Source: Idiomarina ramblicola (GTDB lineage: Bacteria > Pseudomonadota > Gammaproteobacteria > Enterobacterales > Alteromonadaceae). From it: a stretch of DNA of 64,000 nucleotides. Positions 58,678 through 64,000 of this stretch are shown in pieces. Under the pieces are notes generated by a model. That model saw only the letters and a program-made list of their open reading frames with translations, was not told the DNA's origin and did not search any database. Every line of letters starts with the position of its first letter. Position 1 is the stretch's first letter. The position numbers and the translations under genes were made by a program. Location of the stretch: the NCBI RefSeq assembly GCF_003987255.1, contig NZ_PIQC01000001.1:558001-622000 (forward strand), given 5' to 3'.

Positions 58678-61038
58678 TTAAAATACAAACTTAGCATTAA
58701 GTGCCGCTGTACGTGGCGCACCAATCCAGCCCGCATTCGGAGCGATAGTACCAAGATAATCTTCGTCAAAGACATTGTTCACAGTAAAGCTCAGCTCCAT
58801 ACTGTCAATTGCACCACCAATGTCATAAACGGTCTTACCAATGTATAAGTCACTGACAACATAAGAATCACTTTCCTGCGTGTTAGCCTGGTCTAAGTAG
58901 CGTTCCCCAACATACTTGGTGCTGAAGCCTGCGTAGAAATCGCCCTTAGTGTAGTCAAAGCTAATCACGGCCATGTCCTGAGCACTGCCCAGTACCGTAT
59001 TACCGCGGAACTCTTCATCAGTATAAGTTGAGTCATTTTTTGTGTAAGACACATAAACGCCCAGATTATCACTGAGGTTGTAATCCAGTGATGCCTCAAT
59101 ACCATTTGACTCAACACCACCAGTATTCACATAACCACCAGCAGCCGCTTCTAAGAAGTCGATGCCGTCAACATCTTCATTACTGACAAAGGTAATGCGG
59201 TTTTCAAAGGTTATGTCATAGTAAGTTAAGCTGGCATTAAAGCCCGGAGTTGAATAACGTAAACCTAAGTCAATGTTATCCGCCGTTTCCGGTTCAACTT
59301 GGCTTACATCCGTATCATCACGCTCCAGTACCGCGTCTTTAACTGCTGCAAAGTTTTCTGCGTAACCACCAAAAACTTCCAGTCCGCTGAGCGGTAAAGG
59401 CGCAACAAAACCCGCTGATAATAAGGCATCAGAATCAGACGAGACACTCAAGTTGTTGTCAGGGTTAAACTGGTCTTCTTTTGAAACCTCAACATCAAAC
59501 TTTTTAGCACCCAGACGGAATTTAGCAAAGCCCGCATCAATCTCGTCTTCAATGTAATACATCAAGGTTTCAACTGGGAATTCCCGGCTGTACTGAACCC
59601 AGTACGGGTTGCTTTCAGGACGCGGGCTCGCTGCTGCGTCTATGGTTTTATGCCAGTCGCGGTACTCATCACGTTGGTAATCTTCGTACCACAATCCACC
59701 GCGTAAAGTGTTTGCCATACCGGCAACCGTCGTATCCCAGACAAAGTCAGCATTTACGCCATAGCGTTGCTTCTCGTAGTGAGTATGACGATGCGAACTG
59801 ACCGGCATAGCGCCTTGATCGTAGCAGCCCGGGTCAATCTCGGCACCGCCGCCGCCATACGGGTATCCAATTGAACTTTCACAACCAGCGTTAGGAGACA
59901 GAGATTGACCATCGCGGTTAACGAAATAGATTAAACCAGACTGTGAGCCACCATAGGCAGTAGTTGACGGATCAAGTTCAGAGTGAGGGTTACCTGCGCC
60001 GTCATCTGTTACATCGGCCACGTAGTAAGGAATCCACTTACCAACACCTTCGTTTTCGTGGTAGTAAACGTTAGTACTGACATCCACCTCACCCAGCATG
60101 AAATCTGCTTTTAGGTAGCCAAACATGTTCTCACGCTCGGTAACCCAGCCTTCACGCCAAGCCTGATCCTGATAAGGAATACCCGTCCAGTCTTCGGTTA
60201 AACCATCCCATTCAGAGTTTTGTTCATACTGTGCCAAGCCGTAAACACGCTGGTAAGTGTATTCCTGAGCATCGTCGTAACTCACGTAGCCGGTTAAATC
60301 AACATCGCCAACGCGGCTAATAATTTTACCTTCGGCGTGATCACGGGTATTCGTTACCGAGCCATCCATGTAGTCATCATTTTGCTGACTGGACAGTGAA
60401 AACCACGCAAAGGTGTCTTCCGCAATTTCACCTGTGTCGTAACGCGCATAAAGTTTCTGTGCATTGTGTTCGCCAATAGTGGTACTAACAGTAAACTGCT
60501 CTTCGTACGCAGGGCGAATAGTTGTAAAGTTCAGCGTTCCACCCAAGGCTTCATTTGAACGCGAACTAATATCTGACGTACCCTGAGAAACTTCAGTACC
60601 ACGTAAGTTTTCAGTATCAATATAACGGCTGGCCTTAGTACCACCGCCGTAGTTTGAGTTACCGTTAGAAATACCATCAACGGTCATACCAATTTGCTGA
60701 GACTCAAGATCTAACTGAAAACCACGAATTGAAATGCTGGTGGACCACTCGTCAGAGCCGAAGGGGTCACCTTCGTTTACCAATACGCCCGGCAGGTTAT
60801 CAACCATAGCCAAAGCACTGGTCATAGGGGTTTGCTGCTTTTTCATCTCAGCCGAGGAGGCGTTGTTAGCGTAAGAAACACTGCGGCCAGTAACAACAAT
60901 GGCTTCCATTTGTTCTTGTTCTTCTTTCGCTTGCTGATCTTGGCTGTCTTGTGCCATTACTGGCAGGGAGGTAGCAGATAATGCTGATAGTACAGAGAGT
61001 GCAATTAAACTTTGCTTCATGGGCACATAAGTTTTCAT
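58678..61038 (-). CDS. TonB-dependent outer-membrane receptor
   Basis: A 786-residue receptor. A signal peptide ends Pro-Val-Met-Ala before Gln-Asp-Ser. An acidic linker with Glu-Ala-Ile-Val-Val-Thr-Gly is a TonB-box-like start. The plug domain (about 60-180) holds Asp-Asn-Leu-Pro-Gly-Val-Leu-Val, Ile-Ser-Ile-Arg-Gly-Phe and Val-Asp-Gly-Ile. A beta barrel ends in Ala-Lys-Phe-Val-Phe with terminal Phe. It is the first gene of the strand that leads into the PhoD-like gene and betIBA. Two BetI-like palindromes lie 71-123 bp before its start. Substrate unknown; context points to a choline compound. Confidence 0.92.
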   Translation of the reverse strand: MKTYVPMKQSLIALSVLSALSATSLPVMAQDSQDQQAKEEQEQMEAIVVTGRSVSYANNASSAEMKKQQTPMTSALAMVDNLPGVLVNEGDPFGSDEWSTSISIRGFQLDLESQQIGMTVDGISNGNSNYGGGTKASRYIDTENLRGTEVSQGTSDISSRSNEALGGTLNFTTIRPAYEEQFTVSTTIGEHNAQKLYARYDTGEIAEDTFAWFSLSSQQNDDYMDGSVTNTRDHAEGKIISRVGDVDLTGYVSYDDAQEYTYQRVYGLAQYEQNSEWDGLTEDWTGIPYQDQAWREGWVTERENMFGYLKADFMLGEVDVSTNVYYHENEGVGKWIPYYVADVTDDGAGNPHSELDPSTTAYGGSQSGLIYFVNRDGQSLSPNAGCESSIGYPYGGGGAEIDPGCYDQGAMPVSSHRHTHYEKQRYGVNADFVWDTTVAGMANTLRGGLWYEDYQRDEYRDWHKTIDAAASPRPESNPYWVQYSREFPVETLMYYIEDEIDAGFAKFRLGAKKFDVEVSKEDQFNPDNNLSVSSDSDALLSAGFVAPLPLSGLEVFGGYAENFAAVKDAVLERDDTDVSQVEPETADNIDLGLRYSTPGFNASLTYYDITFENRITFVSNEDVDGIDFLEAAAGGYVNTGGVESNGIEASLDYNLSDNLGVYVSYTKNDSTYTDEEFRGNTVLGSAQDMAVISFDYTKGDFYAGFSTKYVGERYLDQANTQESDSYVVSDLYIGKTVYDIGGAIDSMELSFTVNNVFDEDYLGTIAPNAGWIGAPRTAALNAKFVF

Positions 61039-61109
61039 AAAAGTTCCTGTTTCTTGTGTTGTAGAGAAGTTCCTTAATGTATGAGGCTAATGTGACAACG
61101 GCGTTAAGG

Positions 61110-61129
61110 TTAATTGATCATTCAATTAA
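61110..61129. promoter_or_regulatory. Operator-like palindrome 1 before the TonB receptor gene
   Basis: Perfect dyad TTAATTGA-TCAT-TCAATTAA. The same 8-bp arms recur at 61142-61161. The core TTGATCATTCAA is close to the TTGAACGTTCAA-type core I recall for BetI sites. Confidence 0.7.
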
Positions 61130-61141
61130 AATCAAATTTAG

Positions 61142-61161
61142 TTAATTGAGCGTTCAATTAA
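61142..61161. promoter_or_regulatory. Operator-like palindrome 2 before the TonB receptor gene
   Basis: Perfect dyad TTAATTGA-GCGT-TCAATTAA. Its centre is 32 bp from that of palindrome 1, about three turns, so two dimers would bind on the same DNA face. The core TTGAGCGTTCAA differs by one base from the remembered BetI core. On the plus strand it overlaps a possible -35 box (TTCAAT 61153-61158, with TATAAA at 61175-61180) for the divergent racemase gene. Confidence 0.75.
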
Positions 61162-61172
61162 AAATAAAATTG

Positions 61173-61178
61173 ATTATA
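61173..61178 (-). promoter_or_regulatory. Candidate -10 box for the TonB receptor-bet transcript
   Basis: TATAAT on the minus strand lies 12 bp upstream of palindrome 2, so both palindromes would fall just after the transcription start. No convincing -35 is seen at 16-18 bp, so an activator or a different start is possible. Confidence 0.35.
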
Positions 61179-61267
61179 AACTAGACGCTTTTCATCTAAT
61201 ATCAGCGTTAACTTAAGCCAGGAACTGAGGTAGGCTGTGTTTAGCAGCCTATTGCGGAGAGCTTTAA

Positions 61268-61957
61268 ATGAAAACGGTCGGCATCATTGGTGGTATGAGC
61301 TGGGAGTCAACCAGTACTTATTATAAACGTTTGAACCAGCTAATAAATAAGCGCCTCGGGGGATTACACAGCGCTGACATTCTTCTCGCCAGTGTGGACT
61401 TTGCTCCTATTGAAGAAATGCAAAGCCAGGGGGACTGGGATGCCGCGGCACAGGCTCTTCTTGGCAAAGCCAAACAACTTGAAAAAGCCGGTGCCGACAG
61501 TATTGTTATTGCCACGAATACCATGCACAAAGTGGCTCCGCAGATTGAAGATGCCGTTAAACTTCCTTTACTGCACATTGTCGACGCCGTTGCGGAGCAT
61601 CTTAAACAAAACAGCGTCAACCAGGTCGGGCTGCTGGGTACTCGCTTCACCATGCAGCAACCTTTTTATAAAGAGCGTCTTGAACAGCAAAACATTAAGG
61701 TACTGATACCCGGGGAAAGTGACGGTAATACAGTCGACAGCATTATTTTTAAAGAGCTGTGCCATGGCCAATTTACCGATAATGCGCGCAAACAATACCT
61801 AAGAATTATTGAGGATCTGGCAGTGCAAGGCGCACAAGGCGTTATTTTAGGCTGCACTGAAATTGGTCTGCTGGTTCAGCAGGAACATTCTGCTCTACCA
61901 CTGTTCGATACCACCGAACTTCATTGCCGCGCCATTGCAGACTGGATGTTAGAATAA
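61268..61957 (+). CDS. Asp/Glu/hydantoin racemase family protein (YgeA-like) with an altered active site
   Basis: A 229-residue protein similar along its whole length to E. coli YgeA (230), a broad amino-acid racemase. Gly-Ile-Ile-Gly-Gly-Met-Ser-Trp-Glu-Ser-Thr and Leu-Gly-Gly-Leu-His-Ser-Ala are shared. The second catalytic Cys is kept as Cys196 in Gly-Cys-Thr-Glu-Ile-Gly. The first, Cys in YgeA Cys-Thr-Asn-Thr-Met-His, is Ala82 here (codon GCC at 61511-61513). Two-base racemisation by a Cys pair is therefore not possible in the usual way. It precedes the Tag-like gene by 13 bp. Confidence 0.85.
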   Translation: MKTVGIIGGMSWESTSTYYKRLNQLINKRLGGLHSADILLASVDFAPIEEMQSQGDWDAAAQALLGKAKQLEKAGADSIVIATNTMHKVAPQIEDAVKLPLLHIVDAVAEHLKQNSVNQVGLLGTRFTMQQPFYKERLEQQNIKVLIPGESDGNTVDSIIFKELCHGQFTDNARKQYLRIIEDLAVQGAQGVILGCTEIGLLVQQEHSALPLFDTTELHCRAIADWMLE

Positions 61958-61970
61958 AAGCAGGAAAACA

Positions 61971-62654
61971 ATGACCGATATAACCACCGACTTTTCTCGT
62001 TTCTATGACAGAGCCTGCCAGCGTAAAGGTGGCGAAAGTGCGATGCTTGCACGCCTGCCTAAAGTATCGTCCGTAAGTCAATTAGAACAACTTGAAGACC
62101 AGGACGTACTTGCTACTATTACTCGCTGTATTTTTCGGGCGGGCTTTGTCTGGCGAATTATTGAGGCGAAATGGCCAGGTTTTGAGGAAGCTTTTAAAGG
62201 CTTTGTCCCGCTTTACTGGCAACAGGTACCCCCAGAGGTATTAGAAGAACTGTCAAAAGATGAACGTATTGTTCGCAACCAGCAAAAAATAAATACAGTT
62301 CCAGCTAACGCCCGTATGATTGTTGAAGTATCCGAAGAGTACGGCAGCTTTGGTCAGTTTTTAGCGCAGTGGCCATCGAGCCGGCAAGCCGAGTTGCTGC
62401 ACTACCTGAAAAAGAACGGTTCACGTTTGGGTGGCGTTACTCCACAATACGTTCTGCGCGAGCTTGGCTGGGACAGTTTTATTATGTCCAATGACGTTGT
62501 CACCGCACTAACCAATTACAAATTAATAGATGCTTCCCCCACCAGCCAAAAAGGTCTGAAACAGGCACAAAGCGCCTTCAACCATTGGCACGAACAAACT
62601 CAACTGCCCTACAGCCACTTATCGCGGATTTTGTCCTATAGCGTTGGAGATTAG
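61971..62654 (+). CDS. DNA-3-methyladenine glycosylase I (Tag) family protein
   Basis: A 227-residue HhH-type base-excision protein. Cys-Ile-Phe-Arg-Ala-Gly-Phe-Val-Trp-Arg-Ile-Ile resembles the Gln-Ala-Gly-Leu-Ser-Trp helix of Tag. Val-Arg-Asn-Gln-Gln-Lys-Ile-Asn-Thr-Val-Pro-Ala-Asn-Ala resembles its Asn-Arg-X-Lys-Ile motif. The usual Gln-Ala-Gly is Arg-Ala-Gly, and the zinc Cys/His residues of E. coli Tag are not evident, so this is a diverged branch. The role is probably removal of alkylated bases. It seems co-transcribed with the racemase-family gene. Confidence 0.78.
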   Translation: MTDITTDFSRFYDRACQRKGGESAMLARLPKVSSVSQLEQLEDQDVLATITRCIFRAGFVWRIIEAKWPGFEEAFKGFVPLYWQQVPPEVLEELSKDERIVRNQQKINTVPANARMIVEVSEEYGSFGQFLAQWPSSRQAELLHYLKKNGSRLGGVTPQYVLRELGWDSFIMSNDVVTALTNYKLIDASPTSQKGLKQAQSAFNHWHEQTQLPYSHLSRILSYSVGD

Positions 62655-62692
62655 GTATCGGGCAATCTCCATACAAGTTAAATATAAGCAAA

Positions 62693-62721
62693 TTGAAGTA
62701 CTTAGCTATTAAAGGTATATT
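62693..62721 (+). promoter_or_regulatory. Promoter of the outer-membrane barrel gene
   Basis: TTGAAG (62693-62698), a 17-base spacer and TATATT (62716-62721), 29 bp before the start codon. Confidence 0.7.
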
Positions 62722-62750
62722 GCCTGCTTTTCTCAAACAAGGAGAGATTT

Positions 62751-63368
62751 ATGAGAAAAGCTGTTATTGCATTGTTAATGCTGAGCTTACCGGGTGCTGT
62801 TTTAGCCGAATCCCCTAACTGGAATAAAGTTGATGCCTCTTATGTTGATACTGATGTTGGTGTTGACGGAGTTGGCGATCTTTCTTTTGATGGATTCAGA
62901 GTCGGCGGCTCAGCCGCTATCAGCCCGGACCTGCTCGTCTTAGATAACCTTTTTGTATTTGCAGATTTCGACTCTGTCTCGAATGACGACTCTAATTTCG
63001 ATTTAGACATCGACTTTCTGTCAGCAGGTATAGGCTCGTACAAACACTTAACGAAAACAACGGATTTGTACGCGACAGTATCTTTTGAACGTGTTGAGAG
63101 CGAGACTTCAGCTTTTGGACTTTCGGAGTCCGGTTCCGACAAGACATGGGGTGTAGGCATTGGACTTCGCTCTATGCTGACGCCAAATGTTGAAATCGAT
63201 ACGAAACTTGATTACGTAGCGTTTGATGAAGAACTTATTCGCTTTAACCTTTCAGCTTTCTATCATGTAACAAAAAACCTCTCTTTCGGACTTGGTTATG
63301 AAACCCATAGAGAAACTCAGGACTTTGATATTGATAGTCTAAGCGCAACCGTTCGTTATTCATTTTAA
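62751..63368 (+). CDS. Small outer-membrane beta-barrel protein
   Basis: A 205-residue protein with a signal peptide ending Val-Leu-Ala before Glu-Ser-Pro. The mature part is a series of about eight amphipathic strands with Asp-rich loops. It ends in Val-Arg-Tyr-Ser-Phe, with the terminal Phe used by the BAM complex. It fits the OmpA/OmpW-like small barrel group with no periplasmic domain. Function unknown. AAGGAGAG lies upstream of the ATG, and the gene has its own promoter. Confidence 0.8.
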   Translation: MRKAVIALLMLSLPGAVLAESPNWNKVDASYVDTDVGVDGVGDLSFDGFRVGGSAAISPDLLVLDNLFVFADFDSVSNDDSNFDLDIDFLSAGIGSYKHLTKTTDLYATVSFERVESETSAFGLSESGSDKTWGVGIGLRSMLTPNVEIDTKLDYVAFDEELIRFNLSAFYHVTKNLSFGLGYETHRETQDFDIDSLSATVRYSF

Positions 63369-63389
63369 TTCGCTAAAGCTAGCCCCGTC

Positions 63390-63412
63390 CCTGCTGCCTA
63401 AACTGCAGCAGG
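63390..63412. repeat. Hairpin after the outer-membrane barrel gene
   Basis: CCTGCTGC (63390-63397) pairs with GCAGCAGG (63405-63412) around a 7-base loop. No T run follows, so a role in termination is uncertain. Confidence 0.4.
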
Positions 63413-63524
63413 CCCAAGTAAGCCCTGGAAAAATCCTCGTCTATCGCCTATAAATAAGTGGCACAGAGTTGTGCAACTACCTTTTACTACAAGTCACTTT
63501 TTTCAAAGAACCTTGAGGATTTCG

Positions 63525-64000
63525 ATGAACTCGACCAAAAACACTCTGATACTCGGCATTTCACTGATCATCAGCTTCGCCATCATCGCCGTCATAGGTT
63601 CCAACGCGGTGCTTGAACATAAGTCGATGGAGCGCACGGTTACTGTAAAAGGACTGTCAGAGCATGAATACCTTGCTGACACCGTTATCTGGCCCATTCA
63701 ATTTACGACTGCCAGTAATGATTTAACGGCTCTATATAAAACCATTGACGAATCGAACCAAAAGGTCATTGAGTTTCTGCAAAGCAAAGGCATTACTCAG
63801 GACGAAATCTCCTCGTCAGCACCTTCTATTACAGATAAATCCGCACAGAGCTATGGTTCTTCTCAACCTGCAGAGTTTCGGTACACAGCCACGAAGACCA
63901 TTACGGTTTACTCCGAAAACGTTGATCACGTTCGCGGAGTCATGAGTCTTCTCGGCGAGCTTGGTAAAGAAGGTATTGTCTTTACTACCGACAGCTACCA
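63525..64000 (+). CDS. SIMPL-domain (DUF541) protein, cut by the window edge
   Basis: The first 158 codons of a second SIMPL protein. A single N-terminal hydrophobic helix (about residues 8-27) has no clear cleavage site and is followed by Val-Thr-Val-Lys-Gly-Leu-Ser-Glu, so the protein is probably membrane-anchored with the domain in the periplasm. It shares only the fold with the SIMPL protein at 13036-13755. TTGAGGA lies upstream of the ATG. The C-terminus is outside the window. Confidence 0.85.
   Translation, partial: MNSTKNTLILGISLIISFAIIAVIGSNAVLEHKSMERTVTVKGLSEHEYLADTVIWPIQFTTASNDLTALYKTIDESNQKVIEFLQSKGITQDEISSSAPSITDKSAQSYGSSQPAEFRYTATKTITVYSENVDHVRGVMSLLGELGKEGIVFTTDSY

Noticed and set aside
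62650-62677. 7-bp inverted repeat GGAGATT/AATCTCC at the end of the Tag-like gene
   Set aside because: The stem is short with a long loop and no T run; it is not convincing as a terminator.

Overview
This is a chromosomal window from a gammaproteobacterium, most likely Idiomarina or a close relative in the Alteromonadales. That assignment rests on gene content and moderate GC, not on any search. In favour are a Na+-pumping oxaloacetate decarboxylase (oadGAB), SMC-type ScpA/ScpB instead of MukBEF, a choline-to-betaine locus, TonB-linked uptake and several E. coli-like gene orders. The window looks like core chromosome: I see no insertion sequence, prophage, CRISPR array or integron, and no gene-free stretch above 300 bp.

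Layout. 1-5.7 kb: the end of a CorB-type CBS protein, a lytic-transglycosylase-like lipoprotein, gshA, a hybrid histidine kinase and a 57-residue membrane protein. 5.7-9 kb: oadB-oadA-oadG on the minus strand. 9-13 kb: two tRNA-Arg, tRNA-Ser, csrA, alaS and recX, the order of the E. coli recA-recX-alaS-csrA-serV-arg region but without recA. 13-15.7 kb: a SIMPL-domain protein and a TPR/GGDEF diguanylate cyclase. 15.7-22.5 kb: a compact minus-strand run fadH, PHP phosphoesterase, yciO, scpA, scpB, rluB, agmatine deiminase. 22.5-24.9 kb: a periplasmic protein of unknown function and an S10 peptidase. 24.9-32.7 kb: the trp operon (leader peptide, attenuator, trpE-G-D-CF-B-A) followed by yciB and yciI. 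32.7-43.8 kb: a mixed region with a hydrolase, a MgtC/DUF4010 protein, a PLP enzyme, a GlxA-type regulator with an MBL-fold protein, a DsbA-like thioredoxin, RlpA-like, YfcH-like and YbbA/YbbP ABC proteins. 43.8-47.6 kb: tesA, three tRNA-Glu and a tRNA-Ala, carbonic anhydrase, gltX, and two tRNA-Val divergent from gltX as in E. coli. 47.6-52.4 kb: a LysR regulator divergent from the glutathione-dependent formaldehyde pathway, and an MCP with an HBM sensor domain. 52.6-61 kb: a choline locus. 61.2-64 kb: an Asp/Glu-racemase-family protein, a Tag-like glycosylase, an outer-membrane barrel and the start of a second SIMPL protein.

The most interesting region is 52.6-61.2 kb. A TonB-dependent receptor, a secreted PhoD-like phosphoesterase, betI, betB, betA and an N-terminally short BCCT transporter all run on one strand. 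Upstream of the receptor lie two perfect copies of the palindrome TTAATTGA-N4-TCAATTAA, centred 32 bp apart (about three helical turns), which resemble BetI operators. I saw no such palindrome in the intergenic gaps inside the cluster. This suggests that outer-membrane uptake and periplasmic dephosphorylation of a choline-containing compound have been placed under choline control together with betaine synthesis. The arrangement is visible in the sequence; the substrate and the regulation are inference.
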